Origin: Leadbetterella sp040829825
Lineage (GTDB): Bacteria; Bacteroidota; Bacteroidia; Cytophagales; Spirosomataceae
Reading direction: 5' to 3' (one strand)
Length of the DNA: 64,000 bases
Assembly (NCBI RefSeq): GCF_040829825.1
Contig: NZ_JBFOLH010000014.1
In this document: piece by piece, positions 18,274 to 26,593 of the stretch
How positions within the stretch are numbered: position 1 is the stretch's first letter
Layout of the letters: each line of letters opens with the position of its first letter
Translations under genes and position numbers: made by a program
Notes under the pieces: model-generated
What the model saw: only the letters and a program-made list of their open reading frames with translations
What the model was told of the DNA's origin: nothing
Databases searched by the model: none

Positions 18274-19458
18274 ATGCTTGAAAAAATAAAATCTCTTTCC
18301 AAAGAATATTTCCCCGATACCGTTAAAAACCGGCATCACCTGCATCAGAACCCCGAACTGTCGTTCGAAGAAAAAAAGACCTCGGCGTTTGTTGCCGCTG
18401 AGTTGCGTGCCATAGGACTGACTCCCCGGGAGGGAGTGGCCGGTACGGGGGTCGTGGCCCTGGTAAAAGGAGAAAACCCTGACAGCAGGGTTATTGCATT
18501 ACGGGCCGATATGGATGCCCTGCCTATCCTGGAGCAGAATGAAGTGCCGTACCGCTCGCAAAATCCCGGTGTGATGCATGCCTGCGGGCACGATGTACAT
18601 ACCTCATCGCTGCTTACTACCGCGCGTATCTTGCACAGCATCAGCCATGAGCTGGAAGGAACCATCAAGCTCATTTTTCAGCCGGGCGAAGAAAAAGCAC
18701 CCGGAGGGGCCTCCATGATGATCCGCGAAGGCGTACTGCAGCAACCGAAAGTAGACCGGATCATCGGGCAACACGTAGCGCCCAATATCCCTGCAGGGAA
18801 GATCGGCTTCCGCGAAGGCATGTACATGGCCAGCACCGACGAAATTTATATGCGTGTGCACGGCAAGGGCGGACACGGTGCCGCGCCGCACATGACCGTT
18901 GACCCCGTGGTTATCGCTTCCAACATTATTGTCAGCCTGCAGCAGATCATTTCCCGGAACCGGAATCCCTCCTACCCTTCGGTACTGACCTTCGGGAAAA
19001 TGATAGCCGAGGGCGCCACCAATATCATTCCCGGCGAAGTATATATAGAAGGTACTTTCCGCTGCATGAACGAAGAATGGCGGGCAGAAGGCCTGGAAAA
19101 AATGAGGAAAATGGCCGAAGGCATAGCCGATGCCATGGGAGCCCGCTGCGAATTCTGGATCGTAAAAGGTTATCCTTTCCTTCAGAATCATCCTGAGCTT
19201 ACCCGGAGAATACGCCGGCATGCAACCGAATATGTGGGTCCGGAAAACATTGTAGACCTCGATTTGTGGCTGGCGGGTGAAGATTTCGCTTTCTACAGCC
19301 AGATCACGGATGCCAGCTTCTACCGCCTGGGTACCCGAAACGAAGCCCGAGGAATCGTTTCCGGCGTACATACCCCTACGTTTGATATTGACGAGGCCGC
19401 GCTGGAGGTGGGGCCGGGGCTGATGGCGTATATGGCAACGCAGGAGGTTGTGAGTTAA
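18274..19458 (+). CDS. M20 family metallo-amidohydrolase (N-acyl amino acid amidohydrolase type)
   Basis: About 394 residues from MLEKIKSLSKEYF. It is an M20D peptidase/aminoacylase: metal-site motifs HACGHDVHTSSLL, the catalytic glutamate pair in QPGEEKAPGGA, a histidine in IGQHVAP, the dimerisation domain with GKGGHGAAPHMTVDP, and the C-terminal ligand in AGEDFAFYSQ. Relatives hydrolyse N-acyl amino acids, hippurate or auxin conjugates, or N-acetyl-diaminopimelate in the lysine pathway; the context does not choose between these. The start is moved 18 bp downstream of the first ATG because of the promoter box. The stop codon lies at the edge of an intergenic repeat. Confidence 0.9.
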   Translation: MLEKIKSLSKEYFPDTVKNRHHLHQNPELSFEEKKTSAFVAAELRAIGLTPREGVAGTGVVALVKGENPDSRVIALRADMDALPILEQNEVPYRSQNPGVMHACGHDVHTSSLLTTARILHSISHELEGTIKLIFQPGEEKAPGGASMMIREGVLQQPKVDRIIGQHVAPNIPAGKIGFREGMYMASTDEIYMRVHGKGGHGAAPHMTVDPVVIASNIIVSLQQIISRNRNPSYPSVLTFGKMIAEGATNIIPGEVYIEGTFRCMNEEWRAEGLEKMRKMAEGIADAMGARCEFWIVKGYPFLQNHPELTRRIRRHATEYVGPENIVDLDLWLAGEDFAFYSQITDASFYRLGTRNEARGIVSGVHTPTFDIDEAALEVGPGLMAYMATQEVVS

Positions 19459-19612
19459 AAGTGAAAAACTAAAAGTTAAAAGTTGCGGAACATTTAGTAT
19501 TTAATATGCAGGAGTGTTCCATAACTTTTAACTATTCACTTTTCACTTTTAACTTATCTTCTAAGTGTTCCATAACTTTTAACTATTCACTTTTCACTTT
19601 TAACTTATCTTC
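19457..19612. repeat. AAAAGTGAAAAACTA-type intergenic repeat with a 49-bp tandem duplication
   Basis: Between the convergent M20 and nth genes. A left arm (AAAAGTGAAAAACTAAAAG...) faces right-arm copies made of CTTTTAACTATTCACTTTTC, so the region can fold into a long A/T-rich hairpin. The right arm exists twice: an identical 49-bp segment starting AGTGTTCCATAACT occurs at 19513-19561 and 19564-19612 (period 51). The second copy contains the nth stop codon and last codons. A related element lies at 62594-62703. Confidence 0.85.
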
Positions 19613-20286
19613 GGTAGCCTGCTGTCTGCCGCAGCCACTCCTTCGCGCTGAATGATGGGGTAAGACTGACACAGGTGCGCTATGCCACACACCTGGCATT
19701 GGGGATTCCGGGCCATGCAGGTGTACCGGCCGTGGAGAATGAGCCAGTGATGGGCCCTGGGAATGACGTCTGCCGATAGATGGGCTACCAGCTCTTTTTC
19801 TACGAGCAAGGGGGTTTTTGCTTTTAGCGAAACCAGGCCGAGGCGGTGCGATACCCGGAATACATGCGTATCAACGGCCATGGCCGGCAGATTATGGATC
19901 ACCGAAGCGATCACATTGGCTGTTTTACGCCCTACACCCGGCATCTTTACCAGCTTTTCTATGGTATCCGGTACTTCGTTATTGAAATCATTCACCAGCA
20001 TCTGCGCCATGCCCACCAGGTGCTTTGCTTTATTGTTGGGGTAAGAAATGCTCCGGATATACTCAAACACCTGTTCCGGCTCGGCTCTGGAAAGTATACG
20101 GGCGTCAGGGTAGCGTTCAAACAGGGCGGGGGTAACCATGTTTACCCGCTTATCGGTACATTGCGCCGATAGAATAACGGCTACCAGCAGCTCATAGGGA
20201 TTCCGGTAATACAGCTCCGTCTCCGGGTGCGGCATGTGCTGCTCAAAATATTCAATTACTCCGGCGTAGCGTTGCTTCAGGGTCAT
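19600..20286 (-). CDS. nth: endonuclease III
   Basis: 228 residues. It is a base-excision repair DNA glycosylase/AP lyase for oxidised pyrimidines. The helix-hairpin-helix MPGVGRKTANVIAS carries the Schiff-base Lys121, and the catalytic Asp139 is in AVDTHVFRVSHRLGL. The C-terminal [4Fe-4S] loop is complete (C-x6-C-x2-C-x5-C in CMARNPQCQVCGIAHLC). Family length is normal, but the last residues (KIS) are encoded inside the duplicated intergenic repeat. It follows the M23 peptidase gene by 13 bp and is probably the last gene of the nspC operon. Confidence 0.95.
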   Translation of the reverse strand: MTLKQRYAGVIEYFEQHMPHPETELYYRNPYELLVAVILSAQCTDKRVNMVTPALFERYPDARILSRAEPEQVFEYIRSISYPNNKAKHLVGMAQMLVNDFNNEVPDTIEKLVKMPGVGRKTANVIASVIHNLPAMAVDTHVFRVSHRLGLVSLKAKTPLLVEKELVAHLSADVIPRAHHWLILHGRYTCMARNPQCQVCGIAHLCQSYPIIQREGVAAADSRLPKIS

Positions 20287-20299
20287 ACATTTTTGCGAA

Positions 20300-21130
20300 T
20301 TAATGGGTTACTATATCTCCTTTTACAAGTTTTTTCCCTTGCAAGGCATTTTCAAATTCTGCCGGCACCGATTCCAATCGACCGCCTGCTAAAGGCTTCA
20401 GTACACTAAAATGCAGATGCGGGCCACCCGTGAAGCCGGTAACCCCGCTTTTACCGATGGCTTGTCCGCGGCGGACCGTGTCACCCACTTTAACAAAGGC
20501 TCCCTGGTGCACCAGGTGAACATATTGCGTAAACAGCCCGCTGTGAGGGTGATAGAGCGTTATATAATTACTGAAGGGGCTCCACTCCCTGGTTTTACCT
20601 CCGTATTTATAGTCTTTCACTACTCCCACCACATACCCGTCATCGGCACTGCAAATGGTATCATTGATTTGCAGGTTAAAGTCAATGGCAAACCGGCTGG
20701 TGATCTCATAGTGCGAAAAACTTCCGTTATACCCCTGCGTTATTTTATATGATTTTCCTTTGGGAAAAGGCAATGACACAGCGTTCGGATGAATTGTTTT
20801 TTCTACGTCCCCAAAGGAAATATTGGGATTCAACGGCTTATTGGGTAAAAAGAAATACAGAACCGTATCTGTCTTAGCGGGTACGGTGACTGAGTCAGAA
20901 ACAGGTTGTAACGCCTCGTCAGCAAAACTAACCCGCACAGGGCACAAGAGGGTATTATTTATCTTCACCAGGGTGGTATCGCCTTTTTTCAGGGTTTCAA
21001 AAGGGAATGCCGCCTGCTGGTATTTCTGTGCAGGCAGCTTCGGCCGTACGGTGCAATTTATCAATACCCCTGAAAAACCAATAGCTATAAGCCAAAAATG
21101 TCCCTTATATCCTATCCTTAAACGTTTCAT
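20300..21130 (-). CDS. M23 family metallopeptidase (LytM-type)
   Basis: About 276 residues from the ATG at 21130 (MKRLRIGYKGHFW); an alternative ATG lies 24 bp upstream. There is a hydrophobic export segment to about residue 25 followed by a cysteine (LINC), which is not a textbook lipobox. The C-terminal domain has the M23 zinc-ligand pattern: FAIDFNLQ (Asp), QYVHLVHQGAF and GGPHLHFSV (HxH), with the typical VKVGDTVRRGQAIGKSG strand. Such enzymes cut peptidoglycan crosslinks or, if degenerate, regulate amidases. It overlaps the 3' end of nspC by about 26 bp, which points to coupled translation. Confidence 0.88.
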   Translation of the reverse strand: MKRLRIGYKGHFWLIAIGFSGVLINCTVRPKLPAQKYQQAAFPFETLKKGDTTLVKINNTLLCPVRVSFADEALQPVSDSVTVPAKTDTVLYFFLPNKPLNPNISFGDVEKTIHPNAVSLPFPKGKSYKITQGYNGSFSHYEITSRFAIDFNLQINDTICSADDGYVVGVVKDYKYGGKTREWSPFSNYITLYHPHSGLFTQYVHLVHQGAFVKVGDTVRRGQAIGKSGVTGFTGGPHLHFSVLKPLAGGRLESVPAEFENALQGKKLVKGDIVTH

Positions 21131-22250
21131 ACCCAAAAGACTTAAATAACTCAAATTCGCCGTTCTCGCGGATAATCCCGATAGCCGGCAGGCCTACCCC
21201 ATTAAAGGTGGTGGTTTTGACCATTGTATAATGGATCATGTCGTTAAAGACCAGGGTATCTCCTACTTTCAAAGGGGCGTCAAAGGAATATTCGCTCATG
21301 TAATCGCCGGCCAGGCAGGTCATACCGCCCAGGCGGTAAACGTATTTCCCTTCTACGGCTTCAGATTCTGCACCCCATACTTTGGGCTTATAGGGCATTT
21401 CCAGCGTATCGGGCATATGAGCGGCAAAGGAGGTATCCAGGATGGCCACCCGGATGCCCAGCGAATCCACGATGTCCAGCACTTTGCTGCGTAAAAAGCC
21501 CGTTTCCCAGGCAATGGCCGACCCCGGCTCCAGGATCACTTCCAGGTTATATTTGTTTCTCAGGCGCCGGATCAGCCCTATCAGGTGTTCGTGATCGTAA
21601 CCGGCCCGGGTCATCAGGTGCCCGCCACCCAGGTTCAGCCATTTGGCCTGGTGCAGCAGGTCGCCGAATTTTTCTTCGATATGCACCAGGGTACGTTCCA
21701 GCACGTACGAGTCGTTCTCACACAGGGTATGCGAATGAATGCCTTCTATACCTTCCGGCAGGGTATCGCCCAGGAGATTGCGGGTAATGCCCAGGCGCGA
21801 GCCCCTGACGGCCGGGTTATACATATCGGTCTCTACTTCGGCATATTCGGGATTGATGCGCAGACCCATGGATATCTTCTTCCGGAAACCCAGCACCCGG
21901 TCTTTGTACAGCGCATACTGGCTGAGCGAGTTGAAGGTCAGGTGGGAGCTGTACTCCATCATCTCGTTAAATTCTTCTTCCTTATAGGCCGGGCAGTACG
22001 TGTGTGCCTCACAACCCATCTCTTCCACAATCAGGCGGGCCTCATTCAGCGAGCTGGCTGTAGCACCCGAAAGGTATTCTTTTACCATCGGGAACATCTT
22101 ATACATGGAAAATCCTTTCAGCGCCACGATGATCGTTGCACCCGACTGCTCCTGTATGCGGCGGATCAGCTCCAGGTTTCTTTTTAACAGGCTTTCTTCC
22201 AGCACATAAGCGGGCGACGGGATCTTCGAAAAGTCGACGGGCATATTCAT
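21105..22250 (-). CDS. nspC: carboxynorspermidine decarboxylase
   Basis: 381 residues. A PLP-dependent decarboxylase of the alanine-racemase fold (type III) that makes norspermidine or spermidine from the carboxy-precursor in the aspartate-semialdehyde polyamine route. The PLP lysine is in VALKGFSMYKMFP (Lys45). Other family segments are SGATASSLNEARL, LGGGHLMTRAGYD, VILEPGSAIAWETG, SFAAHMPDTLEMPYKP and GGMTCLAGD (substrate cysteine). The partner carboxynorspermidine dehydrogenase is not in the window. It is first in a minus-strand operon with the M23 peptidase and nth. A TAATTTTG promoter box lies 19 bp upstream. Confidence 0.95.
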   Translation of the reverse strand: MNMPVDFSKIPSPAYVLEESLLKRNLELIRRIQEQSGATIIVALKGFSMYKMFPMVKEYLSGATASSLNEARLIVEEMGCEAHTYCPAYKEEEFNEMMEYSSHLTFNSLSQYALYKDRVLGFRKKISMGLRINPEYAEVETDMYNPAVRGSRLGITRNLLGDTLPEGIEGIHSHTLCENDSYVLERTLVHIEEKFGDLLHQAKWLNLGGGHLMTRAGYDHEHLIGLIRRLRNKYNLEVILEPGSAIAWETGFLRSKVLDIVDSLGIRVAILDTSFAAHMPDTLEMPYKPKVWGAESEAVEGKYVYRLGGMTCLAGDYMSEYSFDAPLKVGDTLVFNDMIHYTMVKTTTFNGVGLPAIGIIRENGEFELFKSFGYETFKDRI

Positions 22251-22268
22251 TCATTCACGTTTAAAGTA

Positions 22269-22276
22269 CAAAATTA
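22269..22276 (-). promoter_or_regulatory. nspC -7 box TAATTTTG
   Basis: Exact TAnnTTTG match on the minus strand; the expected transcript start near 22264 gives a leader of about 14 nt. No well-spaced TTTG at -33. Confidence 0.5.
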
Positions 22277-22389
22277 CACAAGGTTCAGGAGTAAAACACA
22301 GGTATTTACCTGAAATAAAGTTTGCAGATATGGGCAGGCTTTACTTTTTTTGTAGCTTCCGTCAGCAAACAAACCCGTTTAATTCTCTT

Positions 22390-23568
22390 ATGTCGACCGG
22401 AATTACCATTACCCTGTGTATCCTTATGCTGATGGCATACGTTTTTGATATTACCTCCTCAAAAACGAAAATACCGGCCGTTATACTGCTGCTGGCCCTG
22501 GGTTATATTGTAAAAGTAGCCAGCCTGCTGCTGCACCTGTCTATCCCTGATCTGTCTCCTATCCTGCCTGTTCTCGGAACGGTGGGCCTGATCCTGATTG
22601 TACTCGAAGGAGCCCTGGAGCTGCAGCTGGACAGGAGTAAACTGCCCTTTATCCGGAAGTCGATGCTGGTAGCCCTTTTACCCATGCTGGCCATCAGCTT
22701 CAGCCTGGCCTGGGCATTCTGGTATTTCGGAGATACTTCGTTTAAAAATGCCCTGAGCTGCGCTATTCCTTTTGCCGTCATCAGCAGCTCTATTGCCATA
22801 CCCAGCGCCCGTAATCTTTCAAAAGGAGACCGGTCTTTTGTTACCTATGAAAGCAGCTTCTCCGATATTTTCGGTGTATTATTTTTTAATTTCGTTACCG
22901 AGAATGACCACATCGGAACCGGCACCTGGTGGCATTTCGGGGGCCAGATCGTACTCATGCTGGTCATTTCATTTGTAGCTACCCTGGCACTGGCCTATTT
23001 TCTTAACAGCATTAAACACCACATCAAGTTTGCCCCTATCATCCTTATTGTGGTGCTGATTTATTTCTTATCCAAGATCTATCACCTGCCGGCCCTGCTG
23101 TTTATCCTGCTGTTCGGCTTATTCCTGGAGAATATCGATGAGCTCCGGCATTATAAATTTATCCGCCGGTTCAATCCCCTGAGCTTCAGCAAAGAAGTGG
23201 CCAAATTCAGGGAGCTGACGGGTGAATTCGCCTTCCTTGTCCGTGCTTCCTTCTTTATTCTTTTCGGTTTTTTGCTGGAACGGGAGGAAATACTGAATCC
23301 CTCCAGCATGGTTTGGGCGGTAGCAATCACTGCAGGAATTTTTATCTTCAGAGCCCTCTTCCTCCGGCTGTTCCGGTTGCCGCTCAATCCGCTGCTCTAC
23401 CTGGCCCCCAGAGGACTCATCACTATTCTGCTTTACCTGTCGGTACCTGTCTCCAAACAGACCGACCTGGCCAGCAAATCGCTCCTTATCCAGGTTATTG
23501 TGCTGAGCGCGCTGGTTATGATGCTCGGACTCATGAAAGCCCGCTCACCCGAAGACCCGGAAACGTGA
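22390..23568 (+). CDS. cation/proton antiporter (CPA1-like membrane protein)
   Basis: About 392 residues from MSTGITITLCILMLMAYVF. There are roughly 11-12 hydrophobic segments spread over the whole length. The segment ESSFSDIFGVLFFNF matches the conserved Glu-Ser...Asp helix of NhaP/CPA1 exchangers, and APRGLITILLYLSVP near the C-terminus is also typical. It probably exchanges Na+ or K+ for protons across the inner membrane. The frame is open to 22330, but the upstream part is promoter-like (TTTACTTTTTTTGTAGC), so the ATG at 22390 is chosen. There is no C-terminal regulatory domain. Confidence 0.82.
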   Translation: MSTGITITLCILMLMAYVFDITSSKTKIPAVILLLALGYIVKVASLLLHLSIPDLSPILPVLGTVGLILIVLEGALELQLDRSKLPFIRKSMLVALLPMLAISFSLAWAFWYFGDTSFKNALSCAIPFAVISSSIAIPSARNLSKGDRSFVTYESSFSDIFGVLFFNFVTENDHIGTGTWWHFGGQIVLMLVISFVATLALAYFLNSIKHHIKFAPIILIVVLIYFLSKIYHLPALLFILLFGLFLENIDELRHYKFIRRFNPLSFSKEVAKFRELTGEFAFLVRASFFILFGFLLEREEILNPSSMVWAVAITAGIFIFRALFLRLFRLPLNPLLYLAPRGLITILLYLSVPVSKQTDLASKSLLIQVIVLSALVMMLGLMKARSPEDPET

Positions 23569-23614
23569 TCGGTAACCGATAATTGATTATACTTGCATTC
23601 TATTTCAAACCAGG

Positions 23615-24709
23615 ATGGAAATTACCGCCAGACACCTCTATACTTCGGGGAAGCTGCTGCATAAGCAAAAAATAAAAATTGAGAACGGGATCATCCGTGA
23701 AGTGGCCCCCTATGCCGGCCATGATTTTAACTACGAAAACCTGGCACCGGCCCTAGTAGATATCCATATCAACGGCGGGGAGCAGTATCACTTTACGGCC
23801 AACCCTACCGCTGAAGCCCTGGAAGACATGGAGCTTGCCGCCCGGAAAAACGGAGTGGGCTATGTGCTTCCGGCACTGATCACCTCTTCTCCCGAAAACA
23901 TTTTTGCCGCGCTGGAAACCGTCAGAAACTATGTTGGGGAGCATCCCGGCACCGGCATTGCAGGACTGCACCTTGAAGGGCCCTTTATTTCGGTGAAAAA
24001 ACGCGGTGCTCACCTGGCCAAGTATATCCGTGTGCCGGATGACCGTCTCCTGCGAGACATCATCGATGCCGGCGGCCCGGTACTCAAAATGATTACCCTG
24101 GCCCCGGAACATTTCACCGACTCCCAGATAAAAATGCTGCTGGACGCCGGCATAAAGGTCTCTCTGGGGCATTCTGACTGCACTTATGCCCGTGCCATGG
24201 AAGCCTTTGCCCTGGGCGTAAACCTCATTACGCACCTCTTTAATGCCATGTCTTCTTTTCACCACCGCGAACCGGGTCTTACCGGTGCGGCACTGATGGC
24301 TCAGCATGTATATACCCCGGTAATACCCGATGGTGTGCATGCCCGCTTTGAAGCCGTGCAGCTGGCTTTGCAGATGAAAAAAGACAAGCTGTTTTTTATT
24401 TCCGATGCCCTCTTCCAGAACCATATCAAAACTTCTTTTCAATGGGAAGAATTTGATGCAAAGCTGATTAACGGTGATTACATCAATGCTGACGGCAACC
24501 TGGCCGGAGCTACCATTTCTATGGCCGATTGTGTTGTAAACGGGATGAAGATCCTGGGCCTGTCACCGGAAGAAGCCCTTTATAAAAGCAGCGGACTCCC
24601 TGCTGAGGTACTGGGAATCAACGCCGGTAAAGCAGAAACCGGTTACCCGGCCCGCCTGATCAGCTTTTCCGATAATTTTAGCGACGTAAAATATTTGAAC
24701 TTTCAATAA
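23615..24709 (+). CDS. nagA: N-acetylglucosamine-6-phosphate deacetylase
   Basis: 364 residues. It removes acetate from GlcNAc-6-phosphate, feeding amino sugars to glycolysis or wall synthesis. It is an amidohydrolase-fold enzyme with LHLEGPFIS (metal Glu), VSLGHSDCTYARA and ITHLFNAMSSFHHREPG (metal His residues), IPDGVHA (substrate) and FFISDALF (catalytic Asp). The N-terminal metal motif is DIHINGG rather than HxH, as in single-metal NagA enzymes. It starts 46 bp after the antiporter gene, and a TATACTTG box near 23586 could be its promoter. The partner nagB is not in the window. Confidence 0.93.
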   Translation: MEITARHLYTSGKLLHKQKIKIENGIIREVAPYAGHDFNYENLAPALVDIHINGGEQYHFTANPTAEALEDMELAARKNGVGYVLPALITSSPENIFAALETVRNYVGEHPGTGIAGLHLEGPFISVKKRGAHLAKYIRVPDDRLLRDIIDAGGPVLKMITLAPEHFTDSQIKMLLDAGIKVSLGHSDCTYARAMEAFALGVNLITHLFNAMSSFHHREPGLTGAALMAQHVYTPVIPDGVHARFEAVQLALQMKKDKLFFISDALFQNHIKTSFQWEEFDAKLINGDYINADGNLAGATISMADCVVNGMKILGLSPEEALYKSSGLPAEVLGINAGKAETGYPARLISFSDNFSDVKYLNFQ

Positions 24710-24777
24710 TATTTGAAAATACTGAAATGAATAATATTTCTGAATTTTCATTATAATTTGAAATATATGATCTTTTT

Positions 24778-25014
24778 ATGAGAGAAGAGCTTCTGAAAGC
24801 CCTGCATTACATTCGTGACAACCGCTGGCATGAAGCCCATGAAATAGCCCAGGCGCACGAGGGGCATCCGGATTACGACCGGATCCATGCCCTGCTGCAC
24901 CGCATAGAGGGCGATGAATGGAATGCAAAATACTGGTACCGGAGGTGTCATTTGCCTTACCCTGCCGTGAGTGTGGAGGAAGAAACGGAAGAATTACTCC
25001 GCAGGTATTCGTGA
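24778..25014 (+). CDS. conserved small protein, function unknown
   Basis: 78 residues, MREELLKALHYIRDNRWHEAHEIAQ. It is predicted to be largely helical. The core ALLHRIEGDEWNAKYWYRR resembles a short, widely conserved uncharacterised protein found in proteobacteria and Bacteroidota (pattern: LHRIEGD.xNAxYWYRRA). The aromatic/charged pattern suggests a TPR-like helical hairpin. It stands alone between nagA and the convergent hydrolase gene. No function is known to me. Confidence 0.75.
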   Translation: MREELLKALHYIRDNRWHEAHEIAQAHEGHPDYDRIHALLHRIEGDEWNAKYWYRRCHLPYPAVSVEEETEELLRRYS

Positions 25015-25077
25015 TCACCGGAAAAGGCAGGCATGTAAAGCGGCATTTGAACCCGGAAACGGCCCGGTCAACCGGGG

Positions 25078-25875
25078 TTATGGGTTCGGTTTGTCCAGGA
25101 ACTTTTCGATCATCGGCACTACAAATTCACTTTCTTTCGTATCGGGGGTTACGGTCGTGATCTCTCCGATATATTCTCCGTGTCCGCCCGGAATGATCGC
25201 CAATTCGGCATGGGCCATTTGCCTCCACAATTCGATGGCGTGTTCGGGTGTAATAACGTCTTTATCCGCAATAATGATCAAAACAGGCACTGTAACAGCC
25301 ATAATTTGCCCGTCAGGAATGTCTTTAAAATTGACCATTCGCCTTGCATCTTTGTCGTGCATTACCTGCAAGCCGCTTATATCGGGCGCAACCTCCCGGT
25401 AAGCAGCTTTCAGGGCTTCGGGCATATTTTCCAGCTTCGCCTGCTTCATGAAGTCCCAAAACCACCCGGGAACCCCGTTTCTTTTGGCAAGGGCCGAGCC
25501 CATAATCGTTTTATTGACCATTTTGGGGTGGCGGATGGCTATCTGCAAAGCGGTTGTGCCGCCATTGCTGAAGCCAAAAAAGTCGGCTTTGTCTATGTTC
25601 AGGTTGTTGAGAAGCGCTGCCACATCATCCGCATCCTGTTCAAACGTCAGGTCGGCGTTCCTGTCGCCGGTTCGTCCGTGTGCCTGTAATTCAACGGCAA
25701 TGACTTTCCTGTTTTTCGCAAATAAAGGAATTACCTTTCCGAAGTTGGATGGAATGGTAGAACCGCCACCGTGGATCAAAACAAGCGGCTTACCCTGCCC
25801 GTGAATTTCATAATACATGTTCAGCCCGTTCACTTCCGAATATCCGCTGTTAAAGGTCTGCTGGTCTGTTGCCAT
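25078..25875 (-). CDS. alpha/beta-fold hydrolase
   Basis: 265 residues without an export signal. The triad is visible: oxyanion loop LVLIHGGGS, nucleophile elbow G-F-S-N-G-G (Ser near 101), the acid in IIADKDVITPEHA and the histidine in IPGGHGEYIGE. The cap region is short. Relatives include esterases, haloperoxidase-like and enol-lactone hydrolases; the substrate is not predictable. It is followed by no clear terminator; the DUF1684 gene lies 78 bp upstream on the same strand. Confidence 0.88.
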   Translation of the reverse strand: MATDQQTFNSGYSEVNGLNMYYEIHGQGKPLVLIHGGGSTIPSNFGKVIPLFAKNRKVIAVELQAHGRTGDRNADLTFEQDADDVAALLNNLNIDKADFFGFSNGGTTALQIAIRHPKMVNKTIMGSALAKRNGVPGWFWDFMKQAKLENMPEALKAAYREVAPDISGLQVMHDKDARRMVNFKDIPDGQIMAVTVPVLIIIADKDVITPEHAIELWRQMAHAELAIIPGGHGEYIGEITTVTPDTKESEFVVPMIEKFLDKPNP

Positions 25876-25953
25876 TGGTCTTGTCTTGTTTATTGGGTTA
25901 TACGAGCCGGGACAGAAAATACCCGGGCGCTCTCTTGTTCATTTTACGGAGTA

Positions 25954-26535
25954 TTATTTGAAATTCAATTCTCCTGCCCGGATGGCCACCGGGAGAACAT
26001 TGTCGCGCGGGGGAATAGGGCATACATACTTTTCGTTGTAAGCACAATAGAAATTATGACTGTTATTGAAATCAATGGTCAGCCTTTTTCCCACGAGCTG
26101 CCCTTTCTCAATATTGATATAGCGGCCGCCGCCGTACGTTTCCCGGCCGTTGGTGGCATCGCGGAAAGGCAGCAGGAACTGGGCACCTTCGTCAAAAACC
26201 ATCAGGTTGTACGTTTTCCCGTCAATTGTAACGGCTGCATAGCCGGCCAGCAGGCTGGTTTCAAAGGTAGAGTCGGTCATCTGCACCCTGAATTCCTGCT
26301 TTTTCTCAGCCCGGGTAAAGGCGGCTTCAATGACCCATTTCTCGTCGGGTTCAAAGAAGTGGATCCCGTCGCTGTTTTTCAGCGGGCTGTCTTCCATGGT
26401 CAGCATGGTGGTCTTGTATTTTTCCCGGTCTTTTAAGGCCCGTTCGGCATAGGTAGGGGCCGAGCTGAACATATAGAAGAAGATACCGGCAATTCCGGCG
26501 ATGATTATTCCCAAAACAAATTTATTCCTGAACAT
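25954..26535 (-). CDS. DUF1684 domain-containing membrane-anchored protein
   Basis: 193 residues. One N-terminal membrane segment (VLGIIIAGIAGIFFYMF) is followed by the DUF1684 fold: ALKDREKYKTTM, LPFRDATNGRETYGGGRYI, and the C-terminal signature HNFYCAYNEKYVCPIPPRDN with VAIRAGE. The family is widespread and has no assigned reaction. It is transcribed divergently from ribE, with only 36 bp between start codons and interleaved promoter boxes. Confidence 0.88.
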   Translation of the reverse strand: MFRNKFVLGIIIAGIAGIFFYMFSSAPTYAERALKDREKYKTTMLTMEDSPLKNSDGIHFFEPDEKWVIEAAFTRAEKKQEFRVQMTDSTFETSLLAGYAAVTIDGKTYNLMVFDEGAQFLLPFRDATNGRETYGGGRYINIEKGQLVGKRLTIDFNNSHNFYCAYNEKYVCPIPPRDNVLPVAIRAGELNFK

Positions 26536-26541
26536 TTCGAC

Positions 26542-26549
26542 TATTTTTG
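26542..26549 (+). promoter_or_regulatory. ribE -7 box TATTTTTG
   Basis: Exact TAnnTTTG match on the plus strand; the expected start near 26555 leaves a leader of about 17 nt, too short for an FMN riboswitch. It overlaps the start region of the divergent DUF1684 transcript. Confidence 0.5.
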
Positions 26550-26561
26550 CATTTTATCTGA

Positions 26562-26593
26562 CAAATATACCATGTTTACAGGAATAGTAGAAA
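26562..26593 (-). promoter_or_regulatory. DUF1684-gene promoter TTTC-N20-TATATTTG
   Basis: On the minus strand TTTC (26593-26590), 20 bp and TATATTTG (26569-26562). The -33 element lies inside the first codons of ribE, so the two divergent promoters physically overlap. Confidence 0.5.

Noticed and set aside
18604..19371. Long antisense open frame over the M20 amidohydrolase gene
   Set aside because: It has no domain, signal or promoter, and the sense frame is a full-length known family.
21585..22187. Long open frame antisense to nspC
   Set aside because: It is a shadow of a clearly functional gene and has no recognisable protein features.
26550..26571. FMN riboswitch in front of ribE
   Set aside because: The leader would be only about 17 nt.
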